35,828 bases of DNA, taken from the IMG/VR virus record IMGVR_UViG_3300007735_000671, positions 1-35,828 of that record; one strand, 5' to 3'. The notes under the pieces are model-generated. The model ran no database searches and was not told the DNA's origin. It worked only from the letters and a program-made list of their open reading frames with translations. Positions 15,687-22,789 of the stretch are shown one piece after another. How positions within the stretch are numbered: the stretch's first letter is position 1; the number at the start of each line of letters is the position of its first letter. Both the position numbers and the translations under genes were made by a program. The DNA comes from a virus.

Positions 15687-17510
15687 TTACGCAACTGGTA
15701 GTCGTCTTACGAGGGAAGCCTGAAGATTAGGTTCACCTCTTTGCGTTAAACTTGCTAAAAGCGATTGAACATCTGGTCTACCACCTGGAGTAATTTGTCC
15801 AGGAGCCACACCTAACATACGACCAGTAGCGCTTAATCCTTGTGGAAGTTGCCCCTCACCTGGGGGGACCGCACCTGACTGCCCAGCAAGTTCGGGACTT
15901 ACACCTTCAGGGGTCATCATCGCACCAGGTGGGGGATTCTGTGGTTGAAACGCCTCTGATACTGCTTGTTCAATAGGTGTACCTTTTTGGCGTTGATTGA
16001 TGACTGTAGATAATTTATACAAAATATCTGAAGGGTTTTGTCCTTGTGATGCAAGGGCTGGAATTGCTTGTGCATAAGAAGCAATAGCCTGCTTCATAGC
16101 ATCGCGCAAATCTTCGGTATCAACTTTTTCTTCTTCTTGTGTTGCATTAAATGAGAACGGCATTTGACGGCGTAAAAAGTCACGAGAGATTAACTTATCG
16201 CCACGAGCCTGCAATCCGAATACTAATGCACGGTTTGGGTCAAGTCCTGCCATCAATCCGTACTGAACATCAACAGTGTAATCACCGTCAATGTCACGAG
16301 ATGGCTTGTATTTGATTGCGTATGGAACTCCATTGCGTGTACCACGCAAAGTCTTTTCCATATTGTCAAAAACTTTTTCGTCTACCTTAAGTGCTAGACC
16401 AACAAGTTCTACGAAGGCACGAGCAAACATTGCATGTGCTGATTTAATCTGGGTATCAAAGCCACCCATAAGAGCCTGCACACCACGACCAGTTACGATA
16501 GAAGCATCAATGTTTCCTGTGCGTGACTCTGGATAACGAGAGCCTAGACGAAGTTCTCCTTCAAGTACTTGCTGTTGAGCAAAAGCACCTGGTGGTATGT
16601 CAATAGACAATCGGCGAACATCTGAAGGTCGTTCAGTTCTGATAACAGCATCTGGTCCAAGGGCTAACTCACTTACATCTCGTGGGGCTACAAGGGGTGC
16701 TTGGACTGCTTTAGTGGCAGCCTCAAGTGAAAGAAGTGCATAACGAGCCTTTGCAACTTGAATTGCAAGTACATCGTCAAATTGTCCTCGCGCTTGTGAA
16801 TCTAATGATGGGCGCTGGATAACACGAATAAGAACTTCACCAATAGGATTTGGTGCTCTATCAATAACTAAGTTACTTCTTTGTGGAACAAAGAGAATAT
16901 CTTGGTCTTTGTCATGGTAGCGCACAATCTCTAACATTGAGTTGGTAGAGTCTTTGTCGTATAGCAAATGGGCATACTCTGGGTATGCAGCCATTAAGTC
17001 AGCCAATGGTTTCTTGATTCGTTGATACATGCCATGGACTTTGCCGAAGCGGTCAATGACTGGGTAGCAACCATAAGAATCTAAGAAACGGATTCTTGGC
17101 ATATTGTTTTCTAAGTCAACCTCAACCTGTGCTGGTACAAAGCCGTATGAAACATAACGGTCTGCAGCATCAAACATCTGAGTTTGCAAATCAGAAAAGT
17201 CAATAATTCCATTTACGATTTCTTCGCGCTTGTCAGCCTTCTTGCGCTCTTTGTCAGAAACCATAGTTGGTGAATTACAGTTAAAAGCAGGAAGCGGTGC
17301 AATTACTTCAGACAAATCTCGTGCTGCAATGTCCACCATGTTTGCAACAATAGGGTTTTCAAATGGACCATCTGGAAATAAATCAGGGTATACATCACGC
17401 ATACGACCTTTGCGAACAAGCAGAATCTGCTCCATGCGAGTATCGCGTTCGGCATAGGCTTGCTTGTAGCGGTCATAATTATCTTTAATTGTTTCTAGGG
17501 AAAGTGGCAC
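15687..17510 (-). CDS. Portal protein
   Basis: A protein of 607 residues from a GTG start at 17510 (no suitable ATG upstream; an AGGA site lies 8-10 bases before it). Typical portal features are RMEQILLVRKGRMRDVYPDL and FENPIVANMVDIAARDLSEV at the N-terminus, RIRFLDSYGCYPVIDRFGKV in the clip/wing region, and DASIVTGRGVQALMGGFDTQ with the following helix in the stem/crown part. The C-terminal 90 residues are Pro/Gly/Gln-rich. It starts 12 bases after the terminase stop, the standard order. The portal forms the dodecameric ring through which DNA enters and leaves the head. Confidence 0.85.
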   Translation of the reverse strand: MPLSLETIKDNYDRYKQAYAERDTRMEQILLVRKGRMRDVYPDLFPDGPFENPIVANMVDIAARDLSEVIAPLPAFNCNSPTMVSDKERKKADKREEIVNGIIDFSDLQTQMFDAADRYVSYGFVPAQVEVDLENNMPRIRFLDSYGCYPVIDRFGKVHGMYQRIKKPLADLMAAYPEYAHLLYDKDSTNSMLEIVRYHDKDQDILFVPQRSNLVIDRAPNPIGEVLIRVIQRPSLDSQARGQFDDVLAIQVAKARYALLSLEAATKAVQAPLVAPRDVSELALGPDAVIRTERPSDVRRLSIDIPPGAFAQQQVLEGELRLGSRYPESRTGNIDASIVTGRGVQALMGGFDTQIKSAHAMFARAFVELVGLALKVDEKVFDNMEKTLRGTRNGVPYAIKYKPSRDIDGDYTVDVQYGLMAGLDPNRALVFGLQARGDKLISRDFLRRQMPFSFNATQEEEKVDTEDLRDAMKQAIASYAQAIPALASQGQNPSDILYKLSTVINQRQKGTPIEQAVSEAFQPQNPPPGAMMTPEGVSPELAGQSGAVPPGEGQLPQGLSATGRMLGVAPGQITPGGRPDVQSLLASLTQRGEPNLQASLVRRLPVA

Positions 17511-17522
17511 ACCTAGTCCTAT

Positions 17523-19382
17523 CTATGAGTATATGTCGTCTAGTTGGACAGTTATTTGTCGTGCTTTGTCATAACGAGTATGGAACATACTTATGCTGTT
17601 ATGACTTCGGGCAAACGAAGTAGCGTTTGTTATTCGGTCACGACATCCAAGTTCAGCAAACCAAAACGCCATAACTGTGTCTGTCTTTTGGCTCTTGGGT
17701 GCATCTGGATACCAGGTTACTAATTGTTCAATTAGAGCCTTTAGACCTTCTGAGGCATGAGTAGATGGAAACTCTATAAGAGCGTGACCATCTTCCCAAC
17801 CATGGAATAGTGTCGTCAGGGATGCAACCCCGAAATCAGAATCCCATTTGTTTTGTCCTGTATGATGTTCTCGTAGTATTGCACCCCTTGACGAAAGGTA
17901 TTCTCGTACCTCACGGTCCTGAGTCAACATTGTTTGGAAAGCATTTTTCTCAACTCGCCACTCAGAAATCTGATAATCGTCTGTCCAGTTTTTAATTAAT
18001 TCTCGTATCTCATCTGGCTTCATTGCAGCCACATTTGATACATCTAGCAAATAACGCTTTTGTGTAGATATATCTAAACCTAAACAAACGGCTGCGGTAT
18101 AACCTGAACCTGCTGGGTCAAGCCCTGCAACCACAATAAGTCCATCCATACCGTTAGGTCTTACACCAGCCTTGCCTTTAGGTATGCGACCTATATTGCG
18201 AGCACCGTTGATAATTCCTTTAATGGCATCAGATGGAAATGCTGAATCTTCATGTACCTGTTGTTGCTGATAAACCATAGCCCATAGGTTTGGAGATAAC
18301 CTTGCCCTGCGTTTATGTAACGCCTCTCCATCCCACTTGCGGTATAGACCATTAGCATCTGGTTTACCCATACCTGAGTTGGGTGGTAAATTAGTTTTTG
18401 CCCATAGGGTTACCCACTTGTTTGGGTCCTCATCAAATTCTAATACTGCAGGTTGTGCAAAGTAAGTCCATGGTGAGGATTCATCTGGGTAGCGCATAGG
18501 GTCGCGTAATTCAGAGTATAAATCTCTAGGTCGTAGGCGGGTGCCTATGATTAACAGTTTGCCGTTATTGTCATCAATACGCGACATAACCTCAGATTGA
18601 ATCCAGTCAATTTGCTTTTCAAATTCATGGGCGTTGGTATTGTCAACACAGTCATCCATGATAATTAAGTCTGCACGAGCACCGTAAATATGACCCCTAA
18701 TACCTACAGCCTGCACAGTAGGGTCTTTTTCACCAGAGTCACGAGCCTCTGAAGATAAGTAAATGAGGTCCTGCTTCCATGAATCAGAATTCTTTTCAAA
18801 TCCCCCTGGAGGTCCAAAGGTTAGTTGTAGGTCCTGATACTTAGGATGCGTTAGTCTGTTCTTGATGGAGAGCAGGAACTTTTGTGCCATAGCCTGTGTC
18901 TTAGACACAATCATGATTCTGATATTAGGGTTTTGGCAAATCCGATATACGGCATAGTTAACCGTAATTGTTGTTGACTTAGCGTGCTCAGGTGGAGTAT
19001 TTACAATAAGTAAATCTTGGGCACCTTGTTCGTAGGTTATAGCAGGATGTAAGTCGGTTGGCACTCTACTCTCAAGTAGGTCAATCCAATGCTCTTGATG
19101 TTTAAAAACTTTTGTACCAAGATACTTCTCGGAAAATTCGGGGAAGGGTGGTACTTCCCCTCTTACATTGCCTATCTCACCTCTAGCGGTCATAGACCGC
19201 ACTTTGTCTACAGCCAAGGCAAACGAAGGGTCTACCTTTCGGTAGTACTCGTAGGTCTTAATACTTCTACCTACGGCATCCATAGCCTTCTGAGTTGAGT
19301 AGCCTTGCATTAAAAAATCTATTACTTGCTTTTTGATAGCATCACTTTTATGAGATGCAGAGGTTATGCGTTTTCTGTCCAT
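17523..19382 (-). CDS. terL: Terminase large subunit with N-terminal helix-turn-helix
   Basis: A protein of 619 residues from ATG 19382, with GGAG a few bases upstream; an in-frame Met at 19445 lacks a site. Residues 14-50 (AIKKQVIDFLMQGYSTQKAM then DAVGRSIKTYEYY) look like a helix-turn-helix of the kind used by small terminase subunits. The ATPase follows: Walker A-like TPPEHAKST (129-137), Walker B LIIMDD (239-244). A nuclease domain starts with VVAGLDPAGSGYTAAV near 415-430 and holds a later Asp in KTDTVMAFWFAELG. Cleavage and packaging of DNA into the head is the family role. No separate small terminase gene is seen, so the N-terminal domain may recognise DNA itself (inference). The gene reads away from the large control region. 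Confidence 0.88.
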   Translation of the reverse strand: MDRKRITSASHKSDAIKKQVIDFLMQGYSTQKAMDAVGRSIKTYEYYRKVDPSFALAVDKVRSMTARGEIGNVRGEVPPFPEFSEKYLGTKVFKHQEHWIDLLESRVPTDLHPAITYEQGAQDLLIVNTPPEHAKSTTITVNYAVYRICQNPNIRIMIVSKTQAMAQKFLLSIKNRLTHPKYQDLQLTFGPPGGFEKNSDSWKQDLIYLSSEARDSGEKDPTVQAVGIRGHIYGARADLIIMDDCVDNTNAHEFEKQIDWIQSEVMSRIDDNNGKLLIIGTRLRPRDLYSELRDPMRYPDESSPWTYFAQPAVLEFDEDPNKWVTLWAKTNLPPNSGMGKPDANGLYRKWDGEALHKRRARLSPNLWAMVYQQQQVHEDSAFPSDAIKGIINGARNIGRIPKGKAGVRPNGMDGLIVVAGLDPAGSGYTAAVCLGLDISTQKRYLLDVSNVAAMKPDEIRELIKNWTDDYQISEWRVEKNAFQTMLTQDREVREYLSSRGAILREHHTGQNKWDSDFGVASLTTLFHGWEDGHALIEFPSTHASEGLKALIEQLVTWYPDAPKSQKTDTVMAFWFAELGCRDRITNATSFARSHNSISMFHTRYDKARQITVQLDDIYS

Positions 19383-19507
19383 TTGTTCTCCAAGGCGGAC
19401 TGCAGGGAGCCTTGGGCTAAAACCTAACCGAAGGGCGAAGTCCAAACGAAGCCCGAAGGTTAGGGCTAATACTAGGGCGCAACCCTTTGGGGTTGCAGTT
19501 AACTTGC

Positions 19508-19531
19508 GGAGGCTCCGATATTATCGCCTCC
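19508..19531. promoter_or_regulatory. Bulged hairpin upstream of terminase gene
   Basis: GGAGG (19508-19512) pairs with CCTCC (19527-19531), and CGAT pairs with ATCG inside it, leaving a three-base bulge and an ATT loop. On the terminase strand it lies about 125 bases before the start codon. It is followed by a second hairpin (19479-19496: GCAACCC/GGGTTGC with loop TTTG). Neither is followed by a T run on the minus strand, so they are more likely leader structures than terminators. Confidence 0.35.
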
Positions 19532-19888
19532 TACTTATACTATAGGTGTCCAGAAGGTCCTTAGCGGACACTTCTGGGCTTGTGATTTACGCCACATATT
19601 AGTAAATCAAGCAAAAGCGCAGGTCAGAGCCACATTTATGGGGGGCGAGGACTAGCAAAGTTATGTAAGTAGATACATACACACACACACGCTGCGTTTT
19701 TAAAAACCCTGGGGTGCAGATTTTGCACCTCGCTCTGCACCTTGCAAAGTGTTTAAACAAAACTGCGTGCACTTAGCAAAACAAAACTAGGGGAGCACAC
19801 GACTAGCGCACGGTGAGGCACTGACTGCTTTATCAATAGCGCCCGACCTCATGCAGTAATCGCTGGCGTTTAAACAAAAGCCAAATAA

Positions 19889-20005
19889 GTTACTGAGCAG
19901 TAACCTCTAAAGTCATTTGTTTAATATGGTTTTACAACATGCAATTATTTGCAGAGGCTAAAAGCAGTATAAAATACTTACTTCACGATATTACTGGCGA
20001 GTAAC
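19889..20005. repeat. Pair of related 16-bp dyads (operator-like)
   Basis: GTTACTGAGCAGTAAC (19889-19904) is a dyad with 7-bp arms and 2 central bases. ATTACTGGCGAGTAAC (19990-20005) is a second copy matching 12 of 16 positions, with 5-bp arms TTACT/AGTAA. They lie about 100 bases apart and flank the first copy of the direct repeat. Paired dyads of this size are what a dimeric regulator would bind; none is identified. Confidence 0.45.
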
Positions 20006-20098
20006 AAATACTGCGCCCGATTAATACCCTTGGCTAAATCTGCCTCAATGGTTGAAAGTGAAAGAGTTTAAACACCTCTAAAAGCAGTATAAAACACT
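19958..20098 (+). repeat. Two direct repeats CTAAAAGCAGTATAAAA
   Basis: A 21-base block occurs at 19958-19978 and again at 20078-20098, with one mismatch near its 3' end (TACT/CACT). The spacing is exactly 120 bases. Each includes TATAAA, which looks like a -10 box, but no matching -35 sits at the right distance, so either they are weak promoters needing an activator or they are binding repeats. Confidence 0.5.
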
Positions 20099-20114
20099 GG
20101 TTTTCTGAGGGTTG

Positions 20115-20143
20115 TTGATTATTGTTTAAACATGCCCTAAATT
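20115..20143 (+). promoter_or_regulatory. Candidate early promoter with GTTTAAAC in its spacer
   Basis: TTGATT (20115-20120) and TAAATT (20138-20143) are separated by exactly 17 bases, and the palindrome GTTTAAAC (20124-20131) lies in that spacer. Transcription would begin near 20150, about 40 bases before the first early start codon at 20193. Placing the repeated palindrome between the promoter boxes is what one expects of an operator that blocks polymerase. Confidence 0.45.
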
Positions 20144-20192
20144 TCTCCTATTGGCAAAACTGGTTGCCAATGACTGGAAAGGAAAAACTGCA

Positions 20193-20366
20193 ATGACTGC
20201 AACAAATGCAGAGATTGTAAAAGCAAAGCAAACTACTCGTTTACGCAAAGTTATCTGCTTAACTGATAACTACATAGCGAGAATTTCTCGCTCAACAATA
20301 ATCACCTTTGGCGCTCCAATTTGCCCAAGATGTCGCCAAGCCATGACTGAGGCAGGTAACCGCTAA
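20193..20366 (+). CDS. Small CxxC protein, first early gene
   Basis: Start at ATG 20193 (MTATNAEIVKAKQTTRLRKV), with AAGGAAAA upstream; a TTG at 20151 in frame is less likely. The product has 57 residues, is basic, and ends with GAPICPRCRQAMTEAGNR, where CPRC could be one half of a zinc ribbon, with another Cys in VICLTDNY. Its last base is shared with the start of the amidoligase gene, so the two are coupled. I do not recognise the family; a small nucleic-acid-binding or adaptor protein is possible. Confidence 0.55.
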   Translation: MTATNAEIVKAKQTTRLRKVICLTDNYIARISRSTIITFGAPICPRCRQAMTEAGNR

Positions 20367-21154
20367 TGACTACCTTTGGGATGGAATTTGAGGTTCAAGG
20401 CGTATCAGTACAAAAGGCTTACCGCGTTTTAAATGAAGGCGGAGTCAACTGCGAAATGCCAAATTCACAACATGTAACCAGTGAAAACTGGAAAGCCGTT
20501 TATGATGGCTCAGTTAGCAATGGTGCAGAGGTTGTAAGCCCGATTCTAAATGAGCACCGTTTAAACGAGGCAGTGGCAGTTACTAAGATTCTTAAAACTG
20601 CTGGTGCTCGTGTTGACCGTGCAACTGGTTTTCATGTCCACATCGGTTTAGGCGCTTTCAGTGGCACAAATTCGCCTGCTGATTCACTGGCTCAATTTGT
20701 ACTTAACTACTACTCAATGCACCATGCTATCGGCTCACTGGTTGCACCTTCACGCCTTACAAATAGATTCTGCAAGGCGCTTGAGCAACACGAGGCAGAG
20801 GCAGAGGCAGAATTTGTAAGAGGTGGCAGAACTGTTAGCCGTGATGGTAACCGTTACAAATCCTTAAACCTCATGAGCACTGAGCGCCACGGCACTGTTG
20901 AGGTCAGATTGCACCAAGGCACCTTAAACGGTGTTAAGGCTATCGCTTGGAGCCAATTCATCGCTGGCTTAATCAAGATTAGCGTGAACGGTGTCCAGTT
21001 AAACGCTAATGAAAATCTCAACCCTTGGGCAAATCCAAGAGGTAGAGATTCCAATTCATGCGCAACCCTGCTAGATACCTTGGTTACCCATGATTGTTTA
21101 AACGCCTCAACTGCTGACTGGTTGAAGGTTAGGGCACGCACGCTTCAGGGGTAA
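20366..21154 (+). CDS. Amidoligase (glutamine-synthetase-like COOH-NH2 ligase fold)
   Basis: A protein of 262 residues with the conserved blocks of the phage/bacterial amidoligase family: GMEFEV (5-10), an ATP/metal-binding Glu-x-Glu strand; NWKAVYDGSV (41-50); GAEVVSP (53-59); GFHVHIG (88-94); RYKSLN (163-168); GTVEVRLHQGTLN (176-188). Family members are thought to form amide bonds between a carboxyl group and an amine using ATP, with roles proposed in peptide or cell-wall modification. A class II glutamine amidotransferase lies about 350 bases downstream on the same strand and could supply ammonia. The acceptor is unknown. The gene ends in a 7-bp hairpin and is followed by a tRNA-like structure. 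It contains GTTTAAAC at 20559 and 21096. Confidence 0.75.
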   Translation: MTTFGMEFEVQGVSVQKAYRVLNEGGVNCEMPNSQHVTSENWKAVYDGSVSNGAEVVSPILNEHRLNEAVAVTKILKTAGARVDRATGFHVHIGLGAFSGTNSPADSLAQFVLNYYSMHHAIGSLVAPSRLTNRFCKALEQHEAEAEAEFVRGGRTVSRDGNRYKSLNLMSTERHGTVEVRLHQGTLNGVKAIAWSQFIAGLIKISVNGVQLNANENLNPWANPRGRDSNSCATLLDTLVTHDCLNASTADWLKVRARTLQG

Positions 21155-21159
21155 GCGTG
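21139..21159 (+). other. Hairpin over the amidoligase stop codon
   Basis: CACGCTT (21139-21145) pairs with AAGCGTG (21153-21159) around the 7-base loop CAGGGGT. The TAA stop (21152-21154) is at the loop/arm junction. No T run follows, so it is not a standard terminator. It sits two bases before the tRNA-like element, and the two may act as one RNA unit or processing signal. Confidence 0.5.
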
Positions 21160-21161
21160 GA

Positions 21162-21208
21162 GCCTGCCCCTAGTGGGTTAAAACTTGGGTGCGATTCCCA
21201 AGGCAGGC
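21162..21208 (+). ncRNA. tRNA-like mini-structure (acceptor stem plus T-arm, no anticodon arm)
   Basis: GCCTGCC (21162-21168) pairs with GGCAGGC (21202-21208), a 7-bp stem like a tRNA acceptor. Directly inside its 3' strand is TTGGG-TGCGATT-CCCAA (21185-21201): a 5-bp stem with a 7-base loop, identical in geometry to a T-arm and with six of seven loop positions fitting the T-loop rule (T54, C56, G57, A58 and T60 present; G in place of T55). Only 16 bases replace the D-arm and anticodon arm, so it cannot be a normal tRNA. It may be a decayed tRNA, a mimic that recruits tRNA enzymes, or an mRNA processing signal between two early genes. Confidence 0.5.
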
Positions 21209-21254
21209 GCTAACACTTCAGGAGATTCTTGGAGTGTTTAAACGAAAGGACTGG

Positions 21255-21383
21255 ATGGAGATGGAAAACTTACTTCCTTGGTGGCTCACTTGGATTGATG
21301 GTCGTGCGATTCTATTCGCTGGGCTGTTAATTTGGGCAGTGAACAAGGCACTCATCAGTGGAGATAAACATGACCAAAGATGA
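21255..21383 (+). CDS. Small single-pass membrane protein
   Basis: Start at ATG 21255 (MEMENLLPWWLTWIDGRAIL), five bases after AAAGGA; a second Met follows two codons later. The product has 42 residues with one hydrophobic stretch (AILFAGLLIWAVNKALI) and a charged end. GTTTAAAC lies 12 bases before the start codon. The end overlaps the Cys-rich small gene by 14 bases. The function is unknown; a small membrane peptide in the early operon could affect the host envelope or superinfection (speculative). Confidence 0.5.
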   Translation: MEMENLLPWWLTWIDGRAILFAGLLIWAVNKALISGDKHDQR

Positions 21384-21453
21384 GGACTGTTTAAACAACT
21401 CAGTAATCTGCGGTGATTGCTTACGCTCTGATTGTAAAGGGTGCGAGTACTAA
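21370..21453 (+). CDS. Tiny cysteine-rich protein (27 residues)
   Basis: MTKDEDCLNNSVICGDCLRS continues DCKGCEY, then TAA. Five cysteines in 27 residues, in C-x6-C-x2-C-x4-C-x2-C spacing, are enough for a zinc knuckle. The start overlaps the end of the preceding membrane-protein gene, and the GTTTAAAC copy at 21389 encodes its C-L-N. Small size makes it uncertain, but the cysteine spacing and gene overlap support it. Confidence 0.45.
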   Translation: MTKDEDCLNNSVICGDCLRSDCKGCEY

Positions 21454-21462
21454 TCGCGGATG

Positions 21463-21471
21463 TGATATACT
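21463..21471 (+). promoter_or_regulatory. Candidate extended -10 promoter
   Basis: TGATATACT fits the extended -10 rule (TG, one base, then TATACT at 21466-21471). It lies in the only gap between the Cys-rich gene and the amidotransferase gene, 35 bases before the latter's start. No clear -35 is present, which extended -10 promoters can do without. Confidence 0.4.
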
Positions 21472-21505
21472 TAACCAAAACAACTACTAACGACTGGAGA
21501 AAAAA

Positions 21506-22342
21506 ATGTGTGGAATAGCAGGATATTGCTTGGCTCCCAAGCATTACTCAAGCGTGAGCGTTGCTGACCTTGCAGGTCAAATGCTTTACGATATTGAGCA
21601 CCGTGGCACTCATGCCACTGGTTGCGCATGGATTAACCCACGCAGTGGTAAGCGTGTAATCAGGAAAGCGCCTATCAGTGCAAGCCAATTCGTGCCAAAC
21701 GCTGGCGACAAATTATGCGCTGGCGCTACGACTGCAATCTTGCATACAAGATTCGCAACTCAAGGCTCACCCGATAATCAAAGCAACAATCACCCAATAC
21801 CAAGGGGTAAAATTGTGCTCACTCATAACGGACATATCAGCAACGACAAGGAACTGTTTAAACAACTAGGTGTACCTCGCGTTGCTCAGGTAGATTCCGA
21901 GGCAGTGGCTGCCCTAATTGCTTTCTCAAAAGACAAGCCATGGCAGGCGCTCACCGAGGTGTACGGTACGGCTGCCCTTGCATGGATTACTGCCAATGAC
22001 CCACGCAACTTACACCTTGCACGCCTCAATTCATCACCGCTATGGATAGCACAATCTAATACTGGCTCTTTATTCTATGGCTCCACCAAGGAAACTGTAG
22101 AGAACGCCTGTATCATGACTGACTGCGACCTAGAGTGGTTGCATGAGGCTAAGGAAGGCGAATACTTTCAGGTGCGTGATGGTCGTATCATCAAGTACGA
22201 AACCTTCACACCTGCAAAAACTAATTCGTTTAAACTTTCTAACTACTATGACGACATGTCTTGGTACGGAAAGTACAATCAACACAAAGCAGAAAAGTAT
22301 TCCAAGTGGTGGGATAAGCATGAGGAGTACCTAAACTTCTAA
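21506..22342 (+). CDS. Class II glutamine amidotransferase (Ntn-hydrolase)
   Basis: A protein of 278 residues with the full class II glutaminase signature: nucleophile Cys2 in MCGIAGY; HRG (32-34); HTRFATQG (80-87); NNHPI (94-98); HNGHISN (107-113); D-S-E (130-132). The domain releases ammonia from glutamine, usually for a fused or partner synthetase. Here no synthetase domain follows; the last 60 residues are Lys/Tyr/Trp-rich (SNYYDDMSWYGKYNQHKAEK). The nearest partner is the amidoligase at 20366-21154. A strong GGAG site precedes the start, and a Rho-independent terminator follows the stop by 18 bases. GTTTAAAC copies at 21856 and 22228 lie inside. Confidence 0.8.
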   Translation: MCGIAGYCLAPKHYSSVSVADLAGQMLYDIEHRGTHATGCAWINPRSGKRVIRKAPISASQFVPNAGDKLCAGATTAILHTRFATQGSPDNQSNNHPIPRGKIVLTHNGHISNDKELFKQLGVPRVAQVDSEAVAALIAFSKDKPWQALTEVYGTAALAWITANDPRNLHLARLNSSPLWIAQSNTGSLFYGSTKETVENACIMTDCDLEWLHEAKEGEYFQVRDGRIIKYETFTPAKTNSFKLSNYYDDMSWYGKYNQHKAEKYSKWWDKHEEYLNF

Positions 22343-22344
22343 TA

Positions 22345-22398
22345 GTTTAAACAAGATAAGCCCCCGCGAAGATGCGGGGGTTTTCTTTTTGTTTAAAC
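22345..22398 (+). terminator. Rho-independent terminator bracketed by GTTTAAAC
   Basis: CCCCCGC (22361-22367) pairs with GCGGGGG (22374-22380) around GAAGAT, followed by TTTTCTTTTT (22381-22390). It closes the amidoligase/amidotransferase operon. GTTTAAAC copies stand directly before (22345-22352) and directly after the T run (22391-22398). Confidence 0.85.
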
Positions 22399-22545
22399 AA
22401 AGCATCAAAACCAGGTAAAAATCCCAGGAGTCTGGAGCCTACTGTTTAAACAACTGATAACTGCAGATGCTGTTGGTCTGGCGGTAAAGATGTAAACTGT
22501 TTAAACAATACAATAAATAATTTCTAAAAATTTTTTCTGACATAC

Positions 22546-22573
22546 TTGACTTTAATCTAGTTAGGCGTAAACT
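22546..22573 (+). promoter_or_regulatory. Candidate sigma-70-type promoter
   Basis: TTGACT (22546-22551), a 16-base spacer and TAAACT (22568-22573) lie after an AT-rich stretch in the 276-base gap (22343-22618), 46 bases before the first gene of the second early operon. GTTTAAAC copies at 22444 and 22499 stand upstream. The start of a new operon straight after a terminator supports the call. Confidence 0.55.
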
Positions 22574-22618
22574 TAAGACTGTAGCAACACTGCTACACAA
22601 ACTGATTGGAGAAAGTAA

Positions 22619-22789
22619 ATGTTAGGAACTGACTTAATTGCAGTAATGATTGCGTTAATTACATCTGTTAGCGTAATGATTATTACTATCAAGAGGAACG
22701 CAGAACTAGAACGCGAGAACGCATGGTTGCGTGAGCGTGTATCTAACTTGCGTAAGCAAGTATCTACAATGGTTGAGAAACCATTTTAA
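22619..22789 (+). CDS. Membrane-anchored coiled-coil protein
   Basis: A protein of 56 residues: ATG at 22619 after a GGAGAAAG site, TAA ending at 22789. The N-terminal 24 residues are a transmembrane helix (MLGTDLIAVMIALITSVSVM then IITIK). The rest is a charged helix (RNAELERENAWLRERVSNLR) with leucine-heptad spacing. Topology resembles small Rz-like or membrane-scaffold phage proteins, but it lies in the early region, away from the lysis cassette. Role unknown. Confidence 0.6.
   Translation: MLGTDLIAVMIALITSVSVMIITIKRNAELERENAWLRERVSNLRKQVSTMVEKPF

Larger units (their letters stand above)
19383..20192. promoter_or_regulatory. Divergent control region, possible replication origin
   Basis: About 800 bases without a convincing gene, between the minus-strand terminase operon and the plus-strand early genes. 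From left to right it holds hairpins at 19479-19496 and 19508-19531, an inverted repeat at 19546-19577 (GTGTCC/GGACAC and CCAGAAG/CTTCTGG), an (AC)n run near 19679-19690, the 12-bp palindrome GTTTTTAAAAAC (19696-19707), a GGTGCA/TGCACC hairpin (19713-19729), GTTTAAAC at 19751, 19868, 20066 and 20124, two related 16-bp dyads (19889, 19990), two direct repeats (19958, 20078) and a candidate promoter (20115-20143). Such density of repeats suits divergent promoters with operators, an origin, or packaging-site recognition. Which of these applies cannot be told from sequence alone. Confidence 0.6.

Noticed and set aside
9000-19000. Integrase, repressor or other lysogeny genes
   Set aside because: None recognised here or elsewhere in the window, so a temperate life style is not supported, although part of the genome may be missing.
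19679-19690. AC dinucleotide run as a functional repeat
   Set aside because: Only about five or six units; short runs like this arise often and have no clear link to the other elements.
19958-20098. Standard promoters at both TATAAA repeats
   Set aside because: No -35 box lies at 16-18 bases from either TATAAA; kept only as repeats.
21139-21215. Complete tRNA gene
   Set aside because: The acceptor and T-arm can be drawn, but only 16 bases remain for D and anticodon arms, so it is at most a partial, tRNA-like structure.
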